Of a DNA stretch of 64,000 nt, positions 28,464 through 40,709 are shown piece by piece. Made by a program: the position numbers and the translations under genes. The stretch comes from Candidatus Gallispira edinburgensis (GTDB lineage: Bacteria; Bacillota; Clostridia; Lachnospirales; CAG-274): assembly GCA_904395805.1 (NCBI GenBank), contig CAJFNV010000107.1:1-64000 (forward strand), given 5' to 3'. Every line of letters starts with the position of its first letter. Position 1 is the stretch's first letter. The notes beneath the pieces were generated by a model that saw only the letters and a program-made list of their open reading frames with translations, had not been told where the DNA came from and did not search any database.

Positions 28464-31262
28464 ATGAATCCACCTGATAAGAATATTGGGGATGATTTAG
28501 GCGGCACAAAGGTGCTGAGCGATATTTCAGGCTACAGAAGAAATATTGAAAGAGAAAAGCTCAATGAGAGCAGGGAAGCCGCAAGTACCAGAGATGATGG
28601 AAATGAGCATAAAAATACATCAGAGGGTGCAGAAAGAAAAAAGGTGAAAAATCATCACAATAACAGACACAGGACAGAAGGCACAGGCCATAAAAAGAAC
28701 AGGAAAAATAAAGAGCGCTCAAAGCCTTTTTCAATGTTCCTGACTGCCATGCTTATGGTTGCCATAATGGTCGGCTTTGCTGTGTGCGGAGGTGTTGTGG
28801 GAGCTTATGTGGGCATTATAAACAGTATACCTGAGCTCGGTATAGTAAGCATTAAACCCGGTACATATACATCAATTATATATGATGATGCAGGTGCGGA
28901 AGTAAGCAAGCTCCATGGAAGTGAAAACAGAGAATATGTTACTCTTGACCAGATCCCCATGTACATGCAGCAGGCGGTAATAGCCATTGAGGATGAAAGA
29001 TTTTATGAACATAACGGTGTTGATATTCAGGGTACACTGAGAGCTGTATACTCAACGCTTACTCACCAGCAGATGCAGGGTGGTTCAACAATTACCCAGC
29101 AGCTTATAAAAAATAATGTAACAAAGGTTACACGTAACGATGTTAAAAGTAAAATAAAGGAGCAGTACCTTGCTCTTAAATATGAAAAGGAATTAAGACA
29201 GGCATATGGTTCAAAGGAAGCTGCAAAAAATTATATTCTTGAGCTTTATTTGAATACAATAGGTCTGGGACACGGCTACAGCGGTGTTAAAACTGCTGCG
29301 GAAGGATATTTCGGTAAGGAGCCAAGTGAGCTTACACTTGCAGAATGTGCCTGTATTGCGGGAATAACAAACAATCCAAGTCTTTATTCACCGAGAACGC
29401 AGCCTGAAAACAACAGAAGAAGGCAGACAATTATTCTTAATTATATGCTTGCTCAGGGAAGGATTACTCAGGAGGAGTATGACCAGGCTATAAATGAAGA
29501 TGTCTATGCAAATATAAGAAAGACCGATTCGGCAAACAATTACAGCTCTTCCGACACTGTAATACACAGTTATTATGAAGATGCTCTTGTTGCACAGATA
29601 TCAGAGGATCTCCAGAACAAATATAACTGGTCCGTTGAGGAAGCCAACAATGTTATATATAACGGAGGCTTGCAGATATATTCAAATCTTGATCAGAATA
29701 TACAGAATATTGTTGATGATGAATATAATGATGACAGTAACTTCCCCTATGTTTATTACAGTATAGGTGTTGACTACAGAGTATCTGTTGAAGATTCCAC
29801 AACGGGAGAACAGACTCATTCACAGTATAACAAATTTGTACGTTCACAGTCAGAAGGTGAAAACTGGGTTGCTTCCAAAAAGGCTGAAATTGAAGCAGGA
29901 TTGTCGAAAAATCAGACAATAGTTGCAGAAGCGGCTTATTATACAAAGCAGCCTCAGTCAGCTATGGTCATACTTGACTATCACACAGGTGAAGTTAAGG
30001 CAATTGCCGGCGGAAGAGGTGAAAAGACTGTAAACAGAGGCTTTAACAGAGCTACTGATTCAGCAAGACAGCCGGGATCTGTATTTAAGGTTCTGGCAGC
30101 TTATGCTCCCGCAGTTGATCTGGGTAAGATAACAAATGCTTCAACTATTGTTGACGAACCTTATACAACTGCTGACGGGTATTCACCAAAGAACTGGTAT
30201 TCAGGCTACAGAGGAGCTGTAAATGCCAGAACAGGTATCAAAAACTCTATGAACATTGTTGCAGTTAAGATAATGGTTGAAACAGGTATTGACCTTTGCT
30301 ATAATTATCTTCTTAACTTTGGATTTACCACTCTTGAAAATGATAACCATGCAGCAACTGCCCTGGGCGGACTTACAAACGGTGTTACCCAGCTTGAGGT
30401 GGCAGCGGCATATGGTACAATTGCAAATCAGGGACAGTATATTAAGCCTTGTTTCTATGACAGGGTACTGGATCATGACGGCAATGTTCTCCTTGAGAAC
30501 ACAAAGGAAACAAAGCAGGTATTAAAGTCATCAACAGGATATATTTTAACAGAAATGATGACAGATACAATAAAGTCAGGTACAGGTACAAAGGCTAAAC
30601 TGGGAGATATGCCTGTTGCAGGTAAGACAGGTACAACAACAGATTCAAAGGACCTTACATTTGTGGGATACACTCCTTATTATGTAGGAAGTATCTGGCT
30701 TGGATATGATACCTATGATAATACTGTAAAGAATATGAGCAATCTTGATCAGTCACAGCATATTGTACTCTGGCAGAAGATAATGAGCAGAATACATGAA
30801 AATCTTGAAATTAAGGACTTTGAAATGCCTGATACCGTTGTGGAGGCTACAGTTTGTAAAATTTCAGGAAAGCTTGCAAGATCAAGCTGTCCTTCTGTGA
30901 CAGATTACTTTGATAAGGAATCATTAGGTGATACTTACTGTACAAGTCACAGAGGCTACAGCGGAACTGTATTTTCAAGCGGAAATTATTACAGCGGAGG
31001 TTCATCGGGAGGAAGCAGCTCATATAGTGGCAGCAGTTCCGGCGGATCATCGGACACTTCTTCGGAAAGTGAAACAACAGCAGAAAGCAATACATCCTCC
31101 GGCTCAACGGATAATTCCGCTGACACATCATCAGGGGAAAGCAGCGGAGGAACTCAGGAAGGAGCTGCCGGAGAAACTCCCGCAGCAGAGGAAACACCTC
31201 AGACACCTGCGGAAAGTGCTCCTGCAGAAACACCCCAGGTTCCTGCTGAGGGTACGGAGTAA
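28464..31262 (+). CDS. Bifunctional class A penicillin-binding protein (PBP1A type)
   Basis: 932 residues. A basic, charged cytoplasmic tail (1-88), one membrane helix (about 90-118), a GT51 glycosyltransferase (about 150-330, EDERFYEHNGVD and GGSTITQQLIKN), and a transpeptidase with SARQPGSVFK (Ser nucleophile), KNSMN, and KTGTT. A low-complexity Ser/Gly then Glu/Pro/Thr tail of about 110 residues ends the protein. It polymerises and crosslinks peptidoglycan. AAGGAGG precedes the ATG. A repeat region with its own terminator follows. Confidence 0.94.
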   Translation: MNPPDKNIGDDLGGTKVLSDISGYRRNIEREKLNESREAASTRDDGNEHKNTSEGAERKKVKNHHNNRHRTEGTGHKKNRKNKERSKPFSMFLTAMLMVAIMVGFAVCGGVVGAYVGIINSIPELGIVSIKPGTYTSIIYDDAGAEVSKLHGSENREYVTLDQIPMYMQQAVIAIEDERFYEHNGVDIQGTLRAVYSTLTHQQMQGGSTITQQLIKNNVTKVTRNDVKSKIKEQYLALKYEKELRQAYGSKEAAKNYILELYLNTIGLGHGYSGVKTAAEGYFGKEPSELTLAECACIAGITNNPSLYSPRTQPENNRRRQTIILNYMLAQGRITQEEYDQAINEDVYANIRKTDSANNYSSSDTVIHSYYEDALVAQISEDLQNKYNWSVEEANNVIYNGGLQIYSNLDQNIQNIVDDEYNDDSNFPYVYYSIGVDYRVSVEDSTTGEQTHSQYNKFVRSQSEGENWVASKKAEIEAGLSKNQTIVAEAAYYTKQPQSAMVILDYHTGEVKAIAGGRGEKTVNRGFNRATDSARQPGSVFKVLAAYAPAVDLGKITNASTIVDEPYTTADGYSPKNWYSGYRGAVNARTGIKNSMNIVAVKIMVETGIDLCYNYLLNFGFTTLENDNHAATALGGLTNGVTQLEVAAAYGTIANQGQYIKPCFYDRVLDHDGNVLLENTKETKQVLKSSTGYILTEMMTDTIKSGTGTKAKLGDMPVAGKTGTTTDSKDLTFVGYTPYYVGSIWLGYDTYDNTVKNMSNLDQSQHIVLWQKIMSRIHENLEIKDFEMPDTVVEATVCKISGKLARSSCPSVTDYFDKESLGDTYCTSHRGYSGTVFSSGNYYSGGSSGGSSSYSGSSSGGSSDTSSESETTAESNTSSGSTDNSADTSSGESSGGTQEGAAGETPAAEETPQTPAESAPAETPQVPAEGTE

Positions 31263-31276
31263 AGTAAATAGCTCTT

Positions 31277-31662
31277 TGTCAACTGGTGTGGTTGGCATAA
31301 TTAAAGTTAATCCGCCCACCTCCCTTTAGGCAAGCAATACTGTCAACTTAAGAAAAATCAATGCTCCGCTTCAGAACTTTTGACTCTGTCAAAAGCAGCC
31401 TTTCAGGCTGTCGAATGATTCTTTCGATTCAAGAAATGCAAGCATTTGCTAAGTTGGAACAGTCAGGAAAGAAAAATCCCTCAGGCTATTCAAATCAGCT
31501 TCACTGATTTGAATAGCCAGCTCCCTTTAGGCAAAGGAGCCAAGAGGGCGGGCACGCCGCCTTTTTAAACAGTTAGGGTTATGTTAATCCTTTAAGTTGA
31601 CAGTATTGCTTTAGGCAAGGGAGGCTTTATGTGGGGAAGAAGCTCCTTGACCACACCAAATA
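31277..31662. repeat. Outer intergenic repeat element, split by a MITE-like insert
   Basis: TGGTGTGGT near 31284 and its complement ACCACACC near 31652 mark an imperfect inverted repeat; CCTCCCTT before and AAGGGAGG after the insert would form one hairpin if the insert were removed. This suggests an older hairpin repeat that was interrupted. No coding frame of note lies in 31263-31986. Confidence 0.45.
31335..31608. mobile_element. MITE-like element, 274 bp
   Basis: Perfect 17-bp terminal inverted repeats: CAATACTGTCAACTTAA (31335-31351) and its complement (31592-31608). They are flanked by an 11-bp direct repeat CTTTAGGCAAG (31324-31334 and 31609-31619), as expected for a target duplication. 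It has no transposase. Inside are hairpins CAGCCT/AGGCTG, AAATGC/GCATTT, a 15-bp stem at 31484-31518, and GGCGG/CCGCC followed by five T (31547-31566), which can terminate PBP1A transcription. Confidence 0.65.
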
Positions 31663-31702
31663 TTATAGAACCAAATAAATAAATTTGCATATTAATTTAA
31701 CT

Positions 31703-31736
31703 AAGACAGTTGTATTATGTACGGCTGTCTTTTTTT
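31703..31736. terminator. Terminator-like hairpin before the atp operon
   Basis: AAGACAGTTGTA pairs with TACGGCTGTCTT (two G-U pairs) around TTATG, followed by a run of T. Confidence 0.65.
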
Positions 31737-31814
31737 GAATAAATTAAATGCATATATAGAGTTTTGATGATTTGTAAGAATTGCATAATAATTATTAACA
31801 AATTTAAAAATACG

Positions 31815-31843
31815 TTTACATTTTATGTGAGTTATGGTAAAAT
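31815..31843 (+). promoter_or_regulatory. Probable atp operon promoter
   Basis: TTTACA (31815-31820), 17 bases, TAAAAT (31838-31843); the leader to the first gene is about 145 bases. Confidence 0.5.
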
Positions 31844-31995
31844 TATGATAGTTAATATCGTAAAATAGTATAAAATAATATAAAAATTAAAATTATTTTA
31901 ATAAAATTCGATGGAATTTTTTGCACTGCATGGGTTAATATAGTTATAAGGCAAAGCTTTACTCAGACTGATGGTAAAGCCGGCAGGTGATTTTT

Positions 31996-32307
31996 ATGAA
32001 TAGGGATGTTTCAAAGGCTCTTGCTTTATTTACGCAGGTGGCAATATCAATGCTTGTGCCTGTATTTATATGTTTTTTTATAGGAAAGGATATTGACAGT
32101 CTGCTGGGGATAAACGGAATATTTCTTGTTATATTTACTGTTATTGGTATTCTTGCAGGTTTTAGAAGCGTTTATATGCTTGTGAGAAGCTTTTTTAAGG
32201 ACAAGGACACATATGTGGATATGAATAAAATAAAAAGTGAACTTATGAAAGACAAAGAAAACATAAAAAACAAAAAAGAAAATGAGGTGACAGAAAATGA
32301 CAAATGA
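31996..32307 (+). CDS. atpZ: AtpZ/AtpI-like small membrane protein
   Basis: 103 residues, two membrane helices (about 7-27 and 37-57) separated by a short FIGKDIDSLLG turn, then a charged Lys/Glu tail. AtpZ proteins precede the ATP synthase operon, help rotor assembly and may transport Mg2+/Ca2+. ATG 31996 has CAGGTGA six bases upstream. It overlaps the next gene by 11 bases. Confidence 0.78.
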   Translation: MNRDVSKALALFTQVAISMLVPVFICFFIGKDIDSLLGINGIFLVIFTVIGILAGFRSVYMLVRSFFKDKDTYVDMNKIKSELMKDKENIKNKKENEVTENDK

Positions 32308-32680
32308 TGCAGTAAAAACCAGAAACAGCCTTATGATAATAACTGTTGTATTAGGCATAATATGTATGGCGGCAGGTTTTGTGTTTACTGACAGTATACT
32401 TATGTGGGCTGTGGGTATAGCATTAGGTGTGCTTATATGTATATTCAGGGTATTGTCAATGACAAGAAGCCTTGAAAAAGCTGCTGAAATGACTCCCGAA
32501 AATGCACAAAACTATGGAAGGGCGCAGTATATGCTGAGATATGTTATCACTCTTGCTGCTGCTGTTTTTGCCTGCTACAAGGGATTTGCAGACCCTGTTG
32601 CACTTATTGTCGGACTTGTACTTCTGCAGCCGGCAGTATATATCTGTAATTTTATAATGAACAGAGCTGAAAAAAATTGA
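32297..32680 (+). CDS. atpI: ATP synthase subunit I
   Basis: 127 residues with four predicted membrane helices and the MTRSLEKA loop between helix pairs. AtpI assists c-ring assembly. Located as usual between atpZ and atpB. Sequence identity within the family is low, so the call depends on topology and position. Confidence 0.8.
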   Translation: MTNDAVKTRNSLMIITVVLGIICMAAGFVFTDSILMWAVGIALGVLICIFRVLSMTRSLEKAAEMTPENAQNYGRAQYMLRYVITLAAAVFACYKGFADPVALIVGLVLLQPAVYICNFIMNRAEKN

Positions 32681-32722
32681 TCGGTATCTGTGTAAATAAT
32701 GAGGAAAGGAGGCTGTACAGCA

Positions 32723-33496
32723 TTGGGACTTCATCTGTTGGAAGTGAAAAGCTTAGTCGGGAATCTTATCGGATGGGAAACTGATCCGGATACAGCTCTT
32801 GATCCAAGTGCCGGAATAATTGAAAAGCTTAATATAGGTGGGGTTGAGGTCTGGATAACGGAAACTGTTGTAAATACATGGATATTTATGGCAGTGCTTA
32901 TACTGATAGCTGTTTTTTTGCGGATCAAAATGAAAAATTATAAGTACAGGCCCGGCGGACTTCAGAATGTTGTGGAAACGGCAATTGAATATATGGATTC
33001 CTTTGTCCGCTCTGTTATGAGTGATAAATATGCTTATTTCGGTAATTGGTTTTTTGGTGTGTTTGTGCTCATACTTGTAAGCAATTTAAGCGGACTGCTG
33101 GGTTTCAGACCGCCGACTGCGGATCTGTGTACGACTGCGGCTATTACCCTTGTGACATTTGTATTGATCCACTTTATGGGTATAAAAACCGGTAAAGGCG
33201 GATATTTCAAGGGTTATCTTGAGCCTGTGCCCATACTGTTGCCAATTAATATTATAAGTGAGTTTGCAACACCTATATCACTTAGTTTCCGTCTTTTCGG
33301 TAATATACTTGGCGGTATGATAATTACATCAATGATATATATGGCTCTTGGCGCACTGCCCGGCATACTTAAAATATTCAATATCGGTGTGCCATCTGTA
33401 TTGAGCGTGTATTTTGATGTTTTTGCAGGCTGTATTCAGACAGTTATATTTGTTATGCTTTCAATGACATTTATTAAGGATAAGATTTCCGATTAA
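32723..33496 (+). CDS. atpB: ATP synthase subunit a
   Basis: 257 residues, membrane stator half-channel. The family segments are PPTADLCTTAAITLVTF and the essential Arg helix ISLSFRLFGNILGG. I chose TTG 32723 (MGLHLLEVK), ten bases after AAAGGAGG; the ATG at 32699 has no ribosome site upstream and would place that site inside the gene. It would carry Na+ or H+ to the c ring. Confidence 0.9.
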   Translation: MGLHLLEVKSLVGNLIGWETDPDTALDPSAGIIEKLNIGGVEVWITETVVNTWIFMAVLILIAVFLRIKMKNYKYRPGGLQNVVETAIEYMDSFVRSVMSDKYAYFGNWFFGVFVLILVSNLSGLLGFRPPTADLCTTAAITLVTFVLIHFMGIKTGKGGYFKGYLEPVPILLPINIISEFATPISLSFRLFGNILGGMIITSMIYMALGALPGILKIFNIGVPSVLSVYFDVFAGCIQTVIFVMLSMTFIKDKISD

Positions 33497-33512
33497 ATTA
33501 TTAATTTATTAA

Positions 33513-33812
<300 letters not shown>

Positions 33813-33836
33813 TTTTAGAATATTAAATTCTGTCTG

Positions 33837-33872
33837 AAAGGAGGTCAAAATGTGGAGGGTTATGTTATAATG
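33837..33872 (+). promoter_or_regulatory. Overlapping start signals of atpF
   Basis: AAAGGAGG (33837-33844) points to ATG 33850, which opens a six-codon frame (MWRVML) whose TAA (33868-33870) overlaps the in-frame ATG 33870 of atpF as TAATG. The same site also suits GTG 33852 of atpF (seven bases). A second GGAGG (33854-33858) lies before ATG 33870. Confidence 0.5.
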
Positions 33873-34357
33873 CTGGATCAGCAGACCCTTATACAGCTTG
33901 CTATTCAGCTTGTTAATACCTGTATATTATGTTTTGCCTTGTCGAAGCTTTTGTATAAGCCTGTTACACAGTTTCTAAGTGCAAGAAAGGAAAAAATTGC
34001 ACAGCAAATCGATACTGCAGAGGAAAGACTTAAGGATGCAGAGGCTTTAAAGGCTGAATATGAAAATAAATTGAGAAATATTGAGTCAGAGAAAAATTAT
34101 ATCCTTGAAAAGGCAAGAGCGCAGGCAAACAAAAACGGTCAGCAGATCATTGCCCGGGCCAAGGAGGAGGCTCAGACTATTCACAACAGAGCCATGACCG
34201 ATATTAAGAGAGAGGAAGAGAAGGCTAAAGACGAGATCAAGAAGCAGATAATAGAAGTTTCTTCTGTAATGTCAGGCAAGTTTATTGCTGCTAAAATGAC
34301 CGAGGAGGAACAGGAAAAGCTTATTGATGAAACTATATCTGATCTGGAGGGAGTCGA

Positions 34358-34370
<13 letters not shown>
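33852..34370 (+). CDS. atpF: ATP synthase subunit b
   Basis: 172 residues from GTG 33852, or 166 from ATG 33870. One N-terminal membrane helix (LIQLAIQLVNTCILCFALSK) then a long charged coiled coil with the heptad pattern of the peripheral stalk. It joins subunit a to delta/alpha. Both starts are credible. It overlaps atpH by 13 bases. Confidence 0.9.
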
Positions 34371-36432
<2,062 letters not shown>

Positions 36433-36444
36433 AGAGGTGATATT

Positions 36445-38723
<2,279 letters not shown>

Positions 38724-38737
38724 TAAGGGGTGATATT

Positions 38738-39154
38738 ATGGCTAATAAATTATCCCTTAAAATAATTACACCTTCAAGAAATATGTTTGAGGGTGAAGTT
38801 GATATGGTAATTATGAGAACTATGAGCGGCGATGTAGGTATACTTTACGGGCACCAGCCCATGGTTACTGTACTGGATTACGGTGTACTTACCATAAAAA
38901 ATGATGGTGAGGATAAGCTTGCAGCTGTCCTTGGCGGCTTTGCCGAAATAAATGCCGAAGGCATGTCTATACTTACCGATGCTGCCGAATGGTCAGATGA
39001 AATAGATGTGTTAAGGGCTCAGAGGGCAAAGGAAAGAGCAGAGGCAAGACTCAGAAATACACAGGCAAACAGTGATATAAGAAGAGCTGAGCTTGCTCTT
39101 AAGAGAGCTCTTGTAAGACTTGATTTAGGAGCAAATAATAAACAGGCAAAGTAA
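38738..39154 (+). CDS. atpC: ATP synthase subunit epsilon
   Basis: 138 residues. N-terminal beta sandwich (MRTMSGDVGILYGHQPMV) and a C-terminal helical hairpin rich in Arg/Ala. It couples the rotor and can inhibit ATP hydrolysis. Last gene of the operon; the ribosome site GGGGTGATATT is the same form as that of atpG. Confidence 0.93.
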   Translation: MANKLSLKIITPSRNMFEGEVDMVIMRTMSGDVGILYGHQPMVTVLDYGVLTIKNDGEDKLAAVLGGFAEINAEGMSILTDAAEWSDEIDVLRAQRAKERAEARLRNTQANSDIRRAELALKRALVRLDLGANNKQAK

Positions 39155-39160
39155 ATTTTC

Positions 39161-39209
39161 AAAAGCACCATAATTTGTGAATTAAAGTGTCACAAGATAT
39201 GGTGCTTTT
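39161..39209. terminator. Bidirectional terminator at the end of the atp operon
   Basis: AAAAGCACCATA (39161-39172) and TATGGTGCTTTT (39198-39209) form a perfect 12-bp stem with an inner TGTGA/TCACA pair. It separates the atp operon from the converging ykvI-like gene. Confidence 0.85.
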
Positions 39210-39241
39210 ATATTTGGCGTCTGAATGATGTCAAAAGTATT

Positions 39242-40204
39242 TTACTGCTTTATTTTTGAAGGCAGAAAAAGAACTGCAAATAAAAGTATTCCTGCTATGC
39301 CGAAAATAAAGTAAACCTTGTTTACAATAGTATTAAAGCCTAAAAACGAAATAATAACAGCAGTAAAATTTATAAACAGGGCTAATTTCACTGTTCCTGT
39401 GTTTTTTGAGGAATGCAGAAGAGCATATCCTGCAGAAACGGCAGTTGAAAATATAGCCAGCATAAGCAGAACTTCATAGAGGTATTTTATTCTTCCCTTT
39501 AAAATCTCCATAAGGGGAAGAGTTGAGGAAGAAATATCCGAATAGTGGGTATAAAGAGGCATAATAAGCATTGCTGAAAGTATGAATATTACTATGCCTA
39601 CCTGATTGCCGCAATTTCTGTACATATATTTATCCGGTATTGTAATTAAAAGAGGTATTGTTGTAAGCATATTGTATGATACGTAAATAACAGGTGATAA
39701 AAATGCTTTTGTGTCTATGACAGTGGGTGGGGGTATGGTAACCGATTTTTCTGTAGAAGTAAGGCTTATTATGAATATAATTATTACTATGGGTATAAAG
39801 AGTACTTCACTTAGATCCGATATGCTGTTATAGCCTTTTAGTATTATAAGAGTTACTGCAGCTGCCGTTATTAATGTGCCGGCAAATTGGTTTATATTAA
39901 ATATACGCAAAAGTACTTCGCTGCTTGCTGAAAGCATAGCTGAATAAAGAACCAAAAGAAAAAGTTCGGTTATGAGCAGAAGTACTTTACTAAAGGGAAA
40001 AGGAGCCAGAAGCTCCTTTAAACTGCTGCAGGGTGACATCATTGTTCTGTGTATTACAAGGGCAAAGAGCAGGGCGGCAAAAAAAATGCCGAAAAAACCT
40101 GTTAAGCCGAAGTTTACAAAGTATGTCATAAGCTCTTTGCCTGTTGCAAAACCTGCACCTATTATTGTACAAAGACAGAGTGCTGTTATTCTGTAGTTTC
40201 TTAT
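39242..40204 (-). CDS. YkvI-like membrane protein with AUA in the start position
   Basis: About 320 residues with nine or ten membrane helices, of the YkvI type (distant APC transporter fold). The family N terminus GAGFATGKELMTYFVNFG is present but lies upstream of the first in-frame ATG (40129). Tracing back gives a strong GGGAGGTGAT followed by ATT ATA AGA. In atpG and atpC the same GGTGATATT is followed by ATG, so ATA at 40204-40202 stands where ATG is expected. Starting at 40129 would remove the first helix (295 residues). Either initiation is weak or the gene is damaged. Follows the GH18 gene in the same direction by 29 bases. Confidence 0.65.
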   Translation of the reverse strand: MRNYRITALCLCTIIGAGFATGKELMTYFVNFGLTGFFGIFFAALLFALVIHRTMMSPCSSLKELLAPFPFSKVLLLITELFLLVLYSAMLSASSEVLLRIFNINQFAGTLITAAAVTLIILKGYNSISDLSEVLFIPIVIIIFIISLTSTEKSVTIPPPTVIDTKAFLSPVIYVSYNMLTTIPLLITIPDKYMYRNCGNQVGIVIFILSAMLIMPLYTHYSDISSSTLPLMEILKGRIKYLYEVLLMLAIFSTAVSAGYALLHSSKNTGTVKLALFINFTAVIISFLGFNTIVNKVYFIFGIAGILLFAVLFLPSKIKQ

Positions 40205-40232
40205 AATATCACCTCCCTTGAATGACCGGCAG

Positions 40233-40667
40233 TTATATAATTTTAGCTATATCAAACAGGCTGTTTACAAGCATATAAAACTGGGGAAAGTCCCTTATTA
40301 TGTTCCAGAGGCTTGCACCTGCAAGATTGTACTGATTAATTAAATTAAGCTTGGCATTTATGCTTCGCAGATTTTCAAACCATACAACATGCTGCTGACC
40401 GTTCTCGGTGTAATAAAAGAAGGGCGCCTGCTGATAATCGTCGTATTCAATTTCGGAGCCTGTTTCAAGGGCAAGCTCCACAGTCTGAACAGGGGAAAGG
40501 GAACGTGCCATTGTACCCTTTACATAGGGGATCTTCCAGTCGTATCCGTAAAGGGGAATTCCCATAAGTATTTTAGCAGGTGGGATCTCCGAAACACCGT
40601 AGCTTATTACTGCCTCTACATTGGGAAGGGGTGCAACAGGGAGAGGGGGACCATATGTATATGGCTC
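40233..40667 (-). pseudogene. 3' part of a spore GH18 (YaaH/SleL-like) hydrolase, split by the prophage
   Basis: About 145 residues remain. The strings YTYGPPLPVAPLPNVEAV, EIPPAKILMGIPLYGYDW, the linker with GTEIEYD-like strand, and NLAGASLWN are those of the C-terminal half of YaaH/SleL-type GH18 proteins, which cut cortex N-acetylglucosamine bonds in spore germination. The catalytic DxxDxDxE half is missing. Upstream the frame passes into prophage sequence and stops at 40695-40697. The N-terminal part is expected at the far prophage end beyond 64000. Precise excision would rebuild the gene. Confidence 0.8.
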
Positions 40668-40684
40668 TACAGGATAACAGTAAT
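40655..40684. other. Prophage attachment junction (approximate)
   Basis: On the minus strand, host-like GH18 sequence is clear from YTYGPP (40661 downwards), whereas the phage terminator begins at 40685. The crossover therefore lies in about 40660-40684, within 40 bases of the recombinase stop. The exact core cannot be read without the other end. Confidence 0.6.
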
Positions 40685-40709
40685 AAAAGCCAGTTCAGGA
40701 CTGGCTTTT
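40685..40709. terminator. Terminator overlapping the recombinase stop codon
   Basis: AAAAGCCAGT and ACTGGCTTTT form a perfect 10-bp stem with a 5-base loop; the stop codon of the recombinase lies in the loop. T and A runs make it active on both strands, isolating phage from host transcription. Confidence 0.85.
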
